A stretch of 64,000 nt of DNA from Streptomyces omiyaensis (GCF_014650895.1 NZ_BMVV01000010.1:124001-188000); one strand, 5' to 3'. Numbered from the stretch's first letter, positions 17,443 through 26,381 are shown. Notes: generated by a model not told the origin, from the sequence alone. Numbers and translations are program-made.

Positions 17443-18590
17443 GCCTTCACATCGCCGTCGCCCCCAGCGGCTTCAAGGAGTCCCTCTCCGCGCCCGAGGC
17501 CGCCGAGGCCATCGCCGAAGGGCTGCTCCGGGTCCGCCCGGACGCCGTCGTCGACCTGATACCGCTGGTCGACGGAGGCGAGGGCACCGCGCAGGCGCTG
17601 GCCGCCGCGACCGGCGGCAGGCTGCTGCCCCGGATCGCGACCGGCCCCGTCGGCTTCCCGGTCCGCACCCACTTCGCGCTGCTCGACCGCTCCTCCGCGG
17701 TGGTCGAGATGGCGGCCGTCGCGGGCCTCTCCCTGGTGCCGGCCGACCGCCGCGACCCGGGTTCCACCACCACGTACGGGGTGGGCGAGCTGGTCCGGGC
17801 CGCGCTCGACGCCGGAGCCCGCCGCATCCTCGTCGGCTGCGGCGACTCCGGCACCTCGGACGGCGGCGCGGGTGCGCTCCAGGCCCTCGGCGCCCGGCTC
17901 CTGGACGCCGAGGGAGTCGAACTCCCCCTCGGAGGAGTCGCGTTGAGGCGACTCGCACGGATCGACCCGGCCGGGCTCGACCCCCGGCTCGCCTCCTGCG
18001 AGCTGCTGGTGGCCTGCAATCCGTACAACGTGCTGTGCGGCGAGCGGGGCGTGGCCCGGGTCTTCGGTCCGCAGAAGGGGGCGGGCCCCGAGCGGGTCGA
18101 GGAACTGGCCGCCGCCCTGGACCACTGGGCCGCGCTGCTCGTACGGGACCTGGGCGCGCCCGCCGGGCTCGGCGGGGCTCCGGGGTCCGGGGCCTCCGGC
18201 GGACTCGGGGCGGGCCTCGCCGCGCTCGGCGCCCGGCTGCTCCCCCGCTTCGAGGTGCTGCTCGGCCACGTCGACCTGGACGCCCGGCTGGCCCGCGCCG
18301 ATCTGGCGATCACCGCGGAGGGCGCCCTGGACGGGCAGACCGTGCGGGGCAAGGTCCCGGCGGAGGTGGCGCGCCGGGCCCGGGCCCACGGGGTGCCGGT
18401 CCTGGCCCTGGCCGGGACGCTCGGGCAGGGCGCCCACGAGGTGCGGGCGGTGGGGGTCGACGCCTACGGCTCGATCCTGCCCGCGCCGGTGGCCCTGCCC
18501 GAAGCCCTGGACCGGGGCGCCGAGTTCCTCGCGGACGCGGCCGAGAGGGCCCTGCGGATGGTGCTGGTGGGGACCCGGCTCGCGGCCTGA
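17439..18590 (+). CDS. Glycerate 2-kinase (GlxK/GarK family)
   Basis: A 383-residue protein starting MSLHIAVAPSGFKESLSAPEAA, the hallmark of glycerate kinase type 1. Other family blocks are VDGGEGTAQALAAATGG, GCGDSGTSDGGAGALQALGA, FGPQKGA and ITAEGALDGQTVRGKVP. It phosphorylates glycerate to 2-phosphoglycerate, feeding lower glycolysis. Start GTG 17439 overlaps the transporter stop, so both are made from one mRNA. It ends 10 bp before the convergent aminotransferase. Confidence 0.92.
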   Translation: MSLHIAVAPSGFKESLSAPEAAEAIAEGLLRVRPDAVVDLIPLVDGGEGTAQALAAATGGRLLPRIATGPVGFPVRTHFALLDRSSAVVEMAAVAGLSLVPADRRDPGSTTTYGVGELVRAALDAGARRILVGCGDSGTSDGGAGALQALGARLLDAEGVELPLGGVALRRLARIDPAGLDPRLASCELLVACNPYNVLCGERGVARVFGPQKGAGPERVEELAAALDHWAALLVRDLGAPAGLGGAPGSGASGGLGAGLAALGARLLPRFEVLLGHVDLDARLARADLAITAEGALDGQTVRGKVPAEVARRARAHGVPVLALAGTLGQGAHEVRAVGVDAYGSILPAPVALPEALDRGAEFLADAAERALRMVLVGTRLAA

Positions 18591-18600
18591 CCGGTCCGGC

Positions 18601-20004
18601 TCAGCCGCGGTCGGGGACGCAGCGGCCGTCCTCCGTGCGGTACTTCCACTGGGCGCCGTCGCGGACGAGCTCCTTCACGGCGCCGACGAACCGCTCGACG
18701 TGCTCGTCCGGGGTGCCGGCCCCGAAGCTGACGCGGATGGCGTTGAGGGAGCGCTCGCCCGGGGCGGCGGGCTCGGGGGCGCCGCACTCGCCCGGGTCCT
18801 GGGCGTCGGAGCCGAGCAGGGTGCGGACGAGCGGGTGGGCGCAGAAGAGGCCGTCGCGGACGCCGATGCCGTACTCGGCGGAGAGGGCGGCGGCGAAGTG
18901 GGAGCTGTTCCAGCCGTCGATGACGAAGGAGATGACCCCGACGCGGGGGGCGTCGTCGCCGAAGAGGGAGAGGACGCGGACCTCGGGGACCTCGGCGAGG
19001 CCGGCGCGGACGGTGTCGATGAGGTGCTGCTCGCGGGCGACGAGGGTGTCGAAGCCGGCCTCGGTCAGCGCCTTGCAGGCGGAGGCGATGGAGTAGACGC
19101 CGATGACGTTCGGGGAGCCGGCCTCGTGGCGGGCGGCGGTGGTGTGCCACTCGACGTCGACGCCGCCGTCGGCGCGGCGGGCCACGGTGCGGGAGGCTCC
19201 GCCACCGGCCAGGTAGGGCTCGGCGGCCTGGAGCCAGTCGGCACGGCCGGCGAGGACGCCGGAGCCGAAGGGCGCGTACAGCTTGTGCCCGGAGAAGGCG
19301 ACCCAGTCCACGTCGAGCTCCTCGACGGAGACCGGGTGGTGGGGGGCGAGCTGGGCGGCGTCGAGGACGATCCGGGCGCCGTGCGCGTGGGCGGCGGCGG
19401 CCAGTTCGCGCACCGGCCACAGCTCGCCGGTCACGTTGGAGGCGCCGGTGACGCAGACCAGGGCGGGGCCGTGGGGGTCGCGGTCGGCGAGGGCCCGCTC
19501 CAGGGTGTCGACGGCCTGGGCCGGGGTGCGGGGCGCGTTCAGGTAGGTCACCTGGGCGTCGCGCCAGGGCAGCAGGGAGGCGTGGTGCTCGGTCTCGAAG
19601 ACGAAGACCTGGCAGTCGGCGGGGACGACCTGGGCCAGCAGGTTGAGCGAGTCGGTGGTGGAGCGGGTGAAGACGACCTGGTCGCCCTCCCGGCAGCCGA
19701 GGAACTCGGCGACGGTGGCGCGGCTCTGCTCGAAGAGGTCGGTGGAGAGCTGGGAGAGGTAGCCGGCGCCGCGGTGGACGCTGCCGTAGTACGGGGCGTA
19801 GGCGGCGACGTCGTCCCAGACCCGCTGGAGGGCGGGGGCGCTGGCCGCGTAGTCGAGGGCCGCGTAGCTCACCTCGCCGCCGGTGACGAGGGGGACGGTG
19901 ACGTCGCGCCCGAGGACCGGCAGCGGGCCGGTGCAGCAGGCGTCGGCGGAGTCGGCGGCGGTGGCGGTGGCGGTCTCGGTGGCGGCGTGCGGGCGTGCGG
20001 ACAT
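18601..20004 (-). CDS. Class V aminotransferase-fold PLP enzyme (cysteine desulfurase-like), SAM-riboswitch controlled
   Basis: A 467-residue PLP enzyme of the class V/NifS-CsdA group: ALDYAASAPALQRVWDDV at the N-terminus, FETEHHASLLPWR with the PLP-stacking histidine, VLDAAQLAPHHPV with the PLP-nitrogen aspartate and FSGHKLYAPFG with the Schiff-base lysine. I see no catalytic cysteine in a clear SufS/IscS loop; the C-terminal region has DGLFCAHPL. An N-terminal extension of about 35 residues contains a CC pair. The SAM-IV riboswitch upstream implies a role in methionine, cysteine or SAM-linked sulfur metabolism. Exact reaction unknown. Start ATG 20002-20004 follows a GGGAG site. Confidence 0.85.
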   Translation of the reverse strand: MSARPHAATETATATAADSADACCTGPLPVLGRDVTVPLVTGGEVSYAALDYAASAPALQRVWDDVAAYAPYYGSVHRGAGYLSQLSTDLFEQSRATVAEFLGCREGDQVVFTRSTTDSLNLLAQVVPADCQVFVFETEHHASLLPWRDAQVTYLNAPRTPAQAVDTLERALADRDPHGPALVCVTGASNVTGELWPVRELAAAAHAHGARIVLDAAQLAPHHPVSVEELDVDWVAFSGHKLYAPFGSGVLAGRADWLQAAEPYLAGGGASRTVARRADGGVDVEWHTTAARHEAGSPNVIGVYSIASACKALTEAGFDTLVAREQHLIDTVRAGLAEVPEVRVLSLFGDDAPRVGVISFVIDGWNSSHFAAALSAEYGIGVRDGLFCAHPLVRTLLGSDAQDPGECGAPEPAAPGERSLNAIRVSFGAGTPDEHVERFVGAVKELVRDGAQWKYRTEDGRCVPDRG

Positions 20005-20204
20005 GGCGGATTCTCCCGGGAGGGCGGGGCGAGTGGCGTGAAGGCCCGCAGGACGGCACGAAGGGGCCGGTCGCGTACGGGTGTTGCCTCGACGCGCGAC
20101 GAGAAGGGTGCCGCACGGAGGGGAAGAGGGGCCGGAGGCCCTAGCGCATTCGCTTGCTCACGAGACCGCTCCCTCGAGGACCAGGACCCCAGGGATGGCG
20201 CAGG

Positions 20205-20321
20205 GGTCCGCGCTTGCCGAGGACCTTGCTGTCCACGGCCTGGTCTTCACCCGGGGCACCCCGCCACGGACGGAGGGTTGCCGGACAGCCAGCCGGGGCT
20301 TGAGGGCTGTCACTCATGACC
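20205..20321 (-). ncRNA. SAM-IV riboswitch
   Basis: The minus-strand RNA matches the SAM-IV S-adenosylmethionine aptamer almost motif for motif. It opens with GGTCATGAGTGACAG (from 20321) and continues with AAGCCCCGGCT, CCGGCAACCCTCC, GGCGGGGTGCCCCGGGTGA, AGACC closing the first helix, and the 3' pseudoknot part GGCAAGCGCGGACC ending at 20205. GGUC at the 5' end pairs with GACC at 20242-20245. The aptamer is about 200 bp upstream of the class V aminotransferase on the same strand. A short hairpin (20129-20141) followed by a pyrimidine-rich stretch could be the expression platform. The 58-codon open frame at 20141-20317 is a by-product of this RNA. Confidence 0.9.
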
Positions 20322-20406
20322 TGTTGCAGAACGTATGCCACCGCTCGCGATCCGCGCAACCCCGTCCGCATTCCGGGACGGGACCGCGCGGACCGCGCGG
20401 CGCGCG

Positions 20407-21471
20407 TCAGGCGTTGCTGGCGGCGATCCAGCGGTCCAGGGCCGCGCGGGCGGAGCCGGAGTCGATCGACTCGGCGGCCCGCGCCATCCCGGCCCGCAGC
20501 TGCTCCGCGAGGGTGCCCTCGCCGGGCTCCAGCGCGGTGAGCGCCGCCGCCGCGTTGAGCAGCACCGCGTCCCGTACCGGACCGGTCTCGCCGGCCAGGA
20601 GGCGGCGGGCGACGTCCGCGTTGAAGGAGGCGTCGGCGCCGCGCAGCGCCTCCAGGGGCGCGTACGCGAGGCCGACGTCCTTCGGGTCGAAGACCTCCTC
20701 GCGGACGGAGCCGTCGCGGACCACCCACACCCGGGAGGTGCCGGTGATGGTCAGCTCGTCCAGGCCGTCGTCGCCGCGGAAGACCAGGGCGGAGTTGCCG
20801 CGCTCGGCGAAGACCCCGGCGACGATCGGCGCCATCCGCGGGTCGGCGACGCCGACGGCCTGCGCCTTCACCCGGGCCGGGTTGGTGAGCGGGCCCAGCA
20901 CGTTGAAGGTGGTGCGGATGCCGAGCTGGCCGCGGGCGGGGGCCACGTGCCGCAGCGAGGGGTGGAACTTCACCGCGAAGCAGATGGTGATGCCGGCCTC
21001 CTCGGCGACCTCGGCGACCCGGCGCGGGGTGAGGGAGAGGTTGATGCCGAGCTTCTCCAGGACGTCGGAGGAGCCGGAGGCGGAGGACGCGGCCCGGTTG
21101 CCGTGCTTGACGACCTTGGTGCCGGTGCCGGCGACGACGATGGAGGCCATCGTGGAGATGTTGACCGTCTTGGCGCCGTCGCCGCCGGTGCCGACGATGT
21201 CGACGGCCGGTCCGGGCACCTCGATCGTGTTGGCGTGCGCGTACATCGTCCGGACGAGCCCGCTGATCTCCTCGACGGTCTCGCCCTTGGCCCGGAGCGC
21301 GACCATGAAGCCGGCGATCTGGGCGTCGGTCGCCTCGCCGCTCATGATCAGGTCCATCGCCCAGGCGGTGTCGTCGGCGGAGAGGTCCTTCCCCTCCAGC
21401 AGGCCGTTCAGGAGGACGGGCCAGGAGCGGCCCGCCGTGGTAGGTCCTCCAGCGGGGGTCACAGCGCTCAT
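20407..21471 (-). CDS. trpD: Anthranilate phosphoribosyltransferase
   Basis: A 354-residue protein joining anthranilate and PRPP in tryptophan synthesis. The family signature is intact: VDIVGTGGDGAKTVNISTMAS for pyrophosphate/metal binding, VVKHGNRAASSASGSSDVLE, and FNVLGPLTNPA. The ATG at 21469-21471 has a GGAG site five bases upstream; an in-frame longer version would cross the qcrB terminator. No other trp gene is adjacent. A 7-bp GC hairpin (20361-20367 with 20376-20382) 25 bp past the stop may end the transcript. Confidence 0.95.
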   Translation of the reverse strand: MSAVTPAGGPTTAGRSWPVLLNGLLEGKDLSADDTAWAMDLIMSGEATDAQIAGFMVALRAKGETVEEISGLVRTMYAHANTIEVPGPAVDIVGTGGDGAKTVNISTMASIVVAGTGTKVVKHGNRAASSASGSSDVLEKLGINLSLTPRRVAEVAEEAGITICFAVKFHPSLRHVAPARGQLGIRTTFNVLGPLTNPARVKAQAVGVADPRMAPIVAGVFAERGNSALVFRGDDGLDELTITGTSRVWVVRDGSVREEVFDPKDVGLAYAPLEALRGADASFNADVARRLLAGETGPVRDAVLLNAAAALTALEPGEGTLAEQLRAGMARAAESIDSGSARAALDRWIAASNA

Positions 21472-21534
21472 GGCAGCTCCTGATGATCGTGCGTCGGATA
21501 CGGGGTCCAGCCTATCGATCCGCGGGAACGGCAA

Positions 21535-21565
21535 AGAGCCCCGTCCATCGAATGGACGGGGCTCT
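21535..21565 (-). terminator. Terminator of the ctaE-qcrCAB transcript
   Basis: Perfect 14-bp stem (21535-21548 with 21552-21565) and 3-nt loop, followed by TTTGCC on the minus strand, 36 bp past the qcrB stop. It separates the respiratory genes from trpD. Confidence 0.8.
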
Positions 21566-21601
21566 CGCCGTGGCGACCTGCGTCAGGAGGTCGGGAGGGT
21601 C

Positions 21602-23227
21602 TCAGTGGTGGCCGTGGCCGCTCTGGATCTCCTTGTACTCCTCCAGGGTGGGCTTGGCGACCTGGTTGTCGTCGCCGTAGTAGCCCTTGTTGAGCTTGAC
21701 CCGGAGCTTCTCCAGCGCACCGACCTTCCGCTCGACGCCGTTCTCGTCGACGGCCGGCGGCAGCGCGGCGGGCTCGTACTGCTCGTGCGCCGTGAGGCGG
21801 TACAGCTCGCCCTGGCTGAGCGGCTCGTGGACCTCGACGAACTCACCGTGCGGCAGGCGCTTGATGATGCCGGACTCGCGCCCGTGCAGCACCTTGTCCT
21901 TGTCCCGGCGCTGGAGGCCGAGGCAGATCCGCTTGGTGACGATGAACGCGATGACCGGGCCGGCGAAGAAGAAGATCCGCACGAACCAGGTGATCGAGTT
22001 GATCGACAGGTGGAAGTGGGTCGCCCAGAGGTCGTTTCCACCACCGATGAGCATGATCATGTACGCGGTGATCCAGGCGACGCCGAAGGCGGTGCGCGTC
22101 GGAGCGTTGCGCGGGCGCTGCGCGATGTGGTGCTCGCGCTTGTCGCCCGTGATCCAGGACTCGATGAACGGGTAGACCGCGATGGCCGCGAGGACCGCCG
22201 GGAAGATCGCCAGCGGGATCATCACGCCGAGGACCAGCGTGTGGCCCCACAGGTTGATCTCCCAGCCCGGCATGACACGGATCAGGCCCTCGGCGAAGCC
22301 CATGTACCAGTCGGGCTGGGCGCCGGTGGACACCTGGTCCGGACGGTACGGGCCGAGCGCCCAGATCGGGTTGATCGAGGCGACCGCCGCGATGACCGCG
22401 ATGACGCCGAAGACCAGGAAGAAGAAGCCTCCGGCCTTCGCCATGTACACGGGCAGCAGCGGCATGCCGACGACGTTCTTGTTCGTCCGGCCGGGGCCCT
22501 CGAAGTGCGTGTGCTTGTGGACGAACACCAGGATCAGGTGCGCGACCACCAGGCCCAGCATGATGCCGGGGAGCAGCAGCACGTGCGCCGAGTAGAACCG
22601 GGCGACGAAGTCGCCGCCGGGGAACTCGCCGCCGAAGAGGAACATCGACAGGTAGGTGCCGACGATCGGCACCGACAGGATCGCGCCCTGCATGAAGCGG
22701 ACACCGGTGCCGGAGAGCAGGTCGTCCGGGAGCGAGTAGCCGGTGAAGCCGGTGAACATGCCCAGGAAGAACAGCAGGAAGCCGAACAGCCAGTTGATCT
22801 CGCGCGGCTTGCGGAAGGCGCCCGTGAAGAAGACGCGCATCATGTGCACGAACATGCCGGCGAGGAAGATCAGCGCCGCCCAGTGGTGGATCTGCCGGAT
22901 GAGCAGACCACCGCGCACCTCGAAGGAGATGTGCATGGTCGAGTTGAACGCCTCGGACATCAGCTGTCCCTGGAGCGGGACGTACGAGCCGGCGTACTCC
23001 ACCTCGTTCATCGACGGGTGGAAGAACATCGTCAGGTAGACGCCCGTCAGGATGATGATGAGGAAGCTGTAGAGGCAGATCTCGCCCAGCATGAAGGACC
23101 AGTGGTCCGGGAAGATCTTCCGCATGTTGGCCTTGGCCAGCGTGTAGATCCCCAGGCGTCCGTCGGCCCAGTCGGCGACCCGCTCACCGGCGGGCGCCTT
23201 CTTCTGCGTGTTGGTCACAGTGCTCAT
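21602..23227 (-). CDS. qcrB: Cytochrome bc1 complex, cytochrome b subunit
   Basis: A 541-residue polytopic protein. The paired heme-ligand histidines appear in IRQIHHWAALIFLAG and in FYSAHVLLLPG with LVFVHKHTHF; PDWYMGF is the actinobacterial form of the Qo-site PEWY motif. The C-terminal extension of about 110 residues after the last helix (ending EIQSGHGHH) is typical of actinobacterial QcrB. It oxidises menaquinol in the bcc-aa3 supercomplex. The ATG at 23225-23227 overlaps the qcrA stop (ATGA), showing translational coupling. Last gene of ctaE-qcrCAB. Confidence 0.97.
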   Translation of the reverse strand: MSTVTNTQKKAPAGERVADWADGRLGIYTLAKANMRKIFPDHWSFMLGEICLYSFLIIILTGVYLTMFFHPSMNEVEYAGSYVPLQGQLMSEAFNSTMHISFEVRGGLLIRQIHHWAALIFLAGMFVHMMRVFFTGAFRKPREINWLFGFLLFFLGMFTGFTGYSLPDDLLSGTGVRFMQGAILSVPIVGTYLSMFLFGGEFPGGDFVARFYSAHVLLLPGIMLGLVVAHLILVFVHKHTHFEGPGRTNKNVVGMPLLPVYMAKAGGFFFLVFGVIAVIAAVASINPIWALGPYRPDQVSTGAQPDWYMGFAEGLIRVMPGWEINLWGHTLVLGVMIPLAIFPAVLAAIAVYPFIESWITGDKREHHIAQRPRNAPTRTAFGVAWITAYMIMLIGGGNDLWATHFHLSINSITWFVRIFFFAGPVIAFIVTKRICLGLQRRDKDKVLHGRESGIIKRLPHGEFVEVHEPLSQGELYRLTAHEQYEPAALPPAVDENGVERKVGALEKLRVKLNKGYYGDDNQVAKPTLEEYKEIQSGHGHH

Positions 23228-24276
23228 CCGCGCTCCCAGAAGGCGGGACCGACGGGCTCGTCGAAGTCGCCGTGCGCTTCGAGGAAGCCCTTGTCGTTCA
23301 CGCCGATCCGCAGCTGCGGGAGGGCGTGACCGGCCGGGCCGAAGATGACTCGGGCGCCGTCGGACAGGTCGAAGGTGGACTGGTGGCACGGGCAGAGCAC
23401 GTGGTGCGTCTGCTGCTCGTACAGCGAGATCGGACAGCCGACGTGGGTGCAGATCTTCGAGAAGGCGACGATGCCCTCGTGCGACCACTCGAGCTCGCGC
23501 TTGTCCTTGATGTCCTCCGGCTGGATCCGGACGATCATCAGGGCGGCCTTGGCGATCTCCACCTGGAAGTTGTGGTCGTGCTCCGAGAGGCCCTCGGGCA
23601 TCGCGAAGGTCAGCGAACCGACGGCGACGTCCTCGGGACGCAGCGGCTCGTGCGTGTTCATGTTGATGAGCAGCTTGCCCTTGGCCCACAGCGTCGTGCG
23701 GAGCTTCTTCTCGGGCAGCGGACCCATGTCACGCAGCAGCACGACGCCGGAGAGCGGCACCATGGCCAGCGCGCCGAAGAGCGTGTTGCGGATGAGCTTG
23801 CGACGGCCGAAGCCGGACTCGGCGGCACCCTGGGCGAAGTCGGCCATGACCTGCGCCTTGACCTCGGGGGTGGCCGCGATCGGGTGACGCTCGTCCGCCA
23901 TCTCGACGTCGGACATCAGGGTGCGGGCCCAGTGGACCGCGCCCGCGCCGATGAAGAAGAGGGCGAGGCCGAGGGTCCAGCCCAGCGCGAAGTTGAGCGC
24001 GGACACGTGGCCGAAGGGCCAGATGTACACGTTCTTGTCGACCGGGAAGATCACGTACGAGGCGATGAAGCCGACGGTGGCCAGCATCGACAGGATGAAC
24101 ATGTACGCGACGGCGCGCTCGGAGCGCCGGGCGGCCTTCTCGTCGATGTCCTGGACACGCGGCTTGTGGGGCGGGAGGCCCGGGTCGGCGAACGGGTTGT
24201 CCGCGACCTTCACCGCGCCGTGCGCGGTGTCCTGCCCTGCCGGCAGGTTCTCTTCTGGAATCTCTTGGGTACTCAT
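23224..24276 (-). CDS. qcrA: Rieske iron-sulfur subunit of the bc1 complex
   Basis: A 350-residue protein with three membrane helices in the N-terminal half, as usual in actinobacteria, and a C-terminal Rieske domain. The 2Fe-2S ligands are C276/H278 in CTHVGCP and C295/H298 in CPCHQS. It passes electrons from menaquinol to QcrC. Overlaps both neighbours by four bases (ATGA). The hydrophilic N-terminus with PFADPGLPPHKPRV is characteristic of the group. Confidence 0.97.
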   Translation of the reverse strand: MSTQEIPEENLPAGQDTAHGAVKVADNPFADPGLPPHKPRVQDIDEKAARRSERAVAYMFILSMLATVGFIASYVIFPVDKNVYIWPFGHVSALNFALGWTLGLALFFIGAGAVHWARTLMSDVEMADERHPIAATPEVKAQVMADFAQGAAESGFGRRKLIRNTLFGALAMVPLSGVVLLRDMGPLPEKKLRTTLWAKGKLLINMNTHEPLRPEDVAVGSLTFAMPEGLSEHDHNFQVEIAKAALMIVRIQPEDIKDKRELEWSHEGIVAFSKICTHVGCPISLYEQQTHHVLCPCHQSTFDLSDGARVIFGPAGHALPQLRIGVNDKGFLEAHGDFDEPVGPAFWERG

Positions 24277-25082
24277 GACTTCTTGGCCTTAGCGGTGTGG
24301 GCCGCGACCCAGATGGCAACTGCGATCAGCGCACCCAGGCCGAAGACCCAGGCGAACAGGCCCTCGGAGACGGGGCCGAGACCACCGAGCGAGAGGCCGC
24401 CCGGGCTGACGGTCTTCTCGCCGTTGACGGCCTGGACGTACGCGATGATGTCCTTCTTCTCCTTCTCCGGCATGGTGGTGTCCGGGAAGGAAGGCATGTT
24501 CTGCGGGCCGGTCTGCATGGCCTCGTAGAGGTGCTTCGGGCTCACGCCCTCAAGGCTCGGGGCGTACTTGCCGTGGGTCAGCGCGCCACCCTCGCCGGTG
24601 AAGTTGTGGCACTGGGCACAGTTGGTGCGGAACAGCTCGCCGCCCTTGGCGACGTCGGCGCCCGCGGGGTCGACCTGGCTGTCCGTCGGCGTGATCGGGC
24701 CGGCACCGAGGGAGGCCACGTACGCCGCGAGCTGGTCGATCTCGGCCTGCGAGTAGATGACCTTCTTCTTCGGGACCTGGGCCCCAGGCTGCTGCGCCGG
24801 CATACGGCCGGTGCCGACCTGGAAGTCCACGGAGGCGGAGCCCACGCCGACGAGGGACGGGCCGTCAGAGGTGCCCTGACCGCCGGTTCCGTGGCAGCTG
24901 GCGCAGCCGACGGAGTAGAGCTTCTTGCCCTCCTCGATGGCGAGGGACTGGGCGGTTTCATCGGCCTTCGCCGTGCCCGCGGGCGCGAACGCGGCGTACA
25001 GCCCCCCCGTGGCCGCCAGCGCGAGAAGTAGGACGACGACCGCCGCCAGCGGATGGCGTCGTCGTGCGGAGAGCTTTTTCAC
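24273..25082 (-). CDS. qcrC: Diheme cytochrome c subunit of the bc1 complex
   Basis: A 269-residue membrane-anchored cytochrome with an N-terminal signal-anchor, two CxxCH heme sites (C60-H64 and C155-H159) and a C-terminal membrane helix (VSEGLFAWVFGLGALIAVAIW). The two fused c-type heme domains replace a soluble cytochrome c between bc1 and aa3 oxidase in actinobacteria. GTG start at 25080-25082. The ctaE stop lies 74 bp upstream with no hairpin between, so it belongs to the same transcript. Confidence 0.97.
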   Translation of the reverse strand: MKKLSARRRHPLAAVVVLLLALAATGGLYAAFAPAGTAKADETAQSLAIEEGKKLYSVGCASCHGTGGQGTSDGPSLVGVGSASVDFQVGTGRMPAQQPGAQVPKKKVIYSQAEIDQLAAYVASLGAGPITPTDSQVDPAGADVAKGGELFRTNCAQCHNFTGEGGALTHGKYAPSLEGVSPKHLYEAMQTGPQNMPSFPDTTMPEKEKKDIIAYVQAVNGEKTVSPGGLSLGGLGPVSEGLFAWVFGLGALIAVAIWVAAHTAKAKKS

Positions 25083-25156
25083 GGATTACCCCGGTGTCAG
25101 GATCTTCTGCGTCGATGCTTGCTGGATGTCGGGCCGCCGCGACGGGCGGTGACCGA

Positions 25157-25777
25157 CTACTTGATCATGTAGATCGTGGCGAAGAGGCCGATCCAGACGA
25201 CATCGACGAAGTGCCAGTAGTAGGACACGACGATGGCGGCGGTTGCCTGCTCGTGAGTGAACCTCTTGGCGGCGTACGTCCGGCCGAGGACCAGCAGGAA
25301 GGCGATGAGACCGCCCGTCACGTGCAGGCCGTGGAAGCCGGTGGTCAGGTAGAACACCGTGCCGTACGGGTCGGACGAGAGCGAGAGGCCCTCGTGCTTG
25401 ACCAGCTCGGTGTACTCCAGGACCTGGCCGCCTACGAAGATCGCACCCATCACGAACGTGATGATGAACCACGTCCGGAGCTTCTTCACGTCGCCCCGCT
25501 CGGCGGCGAAGACGCCGAGCTGGCAGGTGAGGGAGGAGAGCACCAGGATCGTGGTGTTGGTCGCCGAGAACGGGAAGTTCAAGGCGTCGGCCTTTTCCGT
25601 CCAGAACTCGGGACCGGTCACCGATCGCAGGGTGAAGTACATCGCGAAGAGGGCCGCGAAGAACATCAGCTCGGAACTCAGCCAGATGATGGTTCCGACG
25701 CTGGTGAGGTTCGGTCGATTGACCGACGGGTGCGCGTGCCCGGTATCTACTGTCGTTACTGTCGCCACGACCGACAT
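25157..25777 (-). CDS. ctaE: Cytochrome c oxidase subunit III
   Basis: A 206-residue protein with five membrane helices, of the shorter bacterial COX3 type: SSELMFFAALFAMYF, TTGFHGLHVTGGL and a C-terminal YYWHFVDVVWIGLF. It supports subunit I of the aa3 oxidase. It opens the ctaE-qcrCAB transcript, the usual actinobacterial order. A perfect palindrome (25768-25788) is centred on its ATG, which suggests either a repressor site or an mRNA hairpin controlling initiation. Confidence 0.96.
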   Translation of the reverse strand: MSVVATVTTVDTGHAHPSVNRPNLTSVGTIIWLSSELMFFAALFAMYFTLRSVTGPEFWTEKADALNFPFSATNTTILVLSSLTCQLGVFAAERGDVKKLRTWFIITFVMGAIFVGGQVLEYTELVKHEGLSLSSDPYGTVFYLTTGFHGLHVTGGLIAFLLVLGRTYAAKRFTHEQATAAIVVSYYWHFVDVVWIGLFATIYMIK

Positions 25778-25788
25778 TATGTCGGTCG
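25768..25788 (-). promoter_or_regulatory. Perfect palindrome centred on the ctaE start codon
   Basis: CGACCGACA and TGTCGGTCG form 9-bp arms around a 3-nt centre; the ATG (25775-25777) begins in the centre and enters one arm. On the minus strand the hexamer CATAAT in the same element also resembles a -10 box. It could be a dimer-binding operator or a hairpin that hides the start codon. Confidence 0.5.
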
Positions 25789-25979
25789 CTTATCCCGCCC
25801 TCACTCCGGGGGGTGCCGTTCGGAGTGTCAGGGGGGTGTGTCCAGCCCGAACGGCCCATCGCGGGGGCCTCCCGACACCCTTCGAACAGGTGTTGAACGG
25901 GTGTTGACGGGGTGTGGACCGGAGTAGCATCCCGCGCACCGGTCGAGGACGGCCGGCCCGCCTTCCGGACGGAGGAACG

Positions 25980-26381
25980 ATGCAGTCGAGTGCCACGGTC
26001 CTGGTCTACAGCGACGACGCGAACACCCGGGAGCAGGTCCGGCTCGCCGCCGGGCGGCGGCCCGCGGCGGACGTGCCCCCGGTGGAGTTCGTGGAGTGCG
26101 CGACGCTCCCGGCCGTGCTGAAGCGGCTGGACGAGGGCGGGATCGACGTCTGCGTGCTGGACGGCGAGGCCGTCCCGGCGGGCGGCATGGGCGTCTGCCG
26201 GCAGATCAAGGACGAGGTCTTCCGCTGCCCGCCGGTGCTGCTGCTGATCGGCCGCCCGCAGGACGCCTGGCTGGCGACCTGGAGCCGCGCGGACGCCGCG
26301 GTCACCCTTCCGGTGGAACCGGTCGAGTTCGCGGCGTCCCTGGCGGGCCTGATCCGCTCCCGCCTGTCGATCGACGCGTAG
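25980..26381 (+). CDS. Response-regulator receiver-like protein, single domain
   Basis: A 133-residue receiver-like domain with nothing else attached. TVLVYSDDANTREQV gives the acidic pair, and VCVLDGEAVPAGG gives an aspartate at the phosphorylation position. The switch lysine (usually KP) is replaced: the sequence reads AAVTLPVEPVEF. Phosphorylation-dependent switching may therefore be altered or absent. The ATG follows GGAGGAACG. It is divergent from ctaE and ends 6 bp before the convergent L,D-transpeptidase. Its partner is unknown. Confidence 0.75.
   Translation: MQSSATVLVYSDDANTREQVRLAAGRRPAADVPPVEFVECATLPAVLKRLDEGGIDVCVLDGEAVPAGGMGVCRQIKDEVFRCPPVLLLIGRPQDAWLATWSRADAAVTLPVEPVEFAASLAGLIRSRLSIDA

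Noticed and set aside
20141..20317. A 58-codon minus-strand open frame with conserved-looking sequence before the aminotransferase.
   Set aside because: It translates the SAM-IV riboswitch itself; its ATG is part of the invariant GGUCAUGAGUG. Conservation is at RNA level, so no protein is called.
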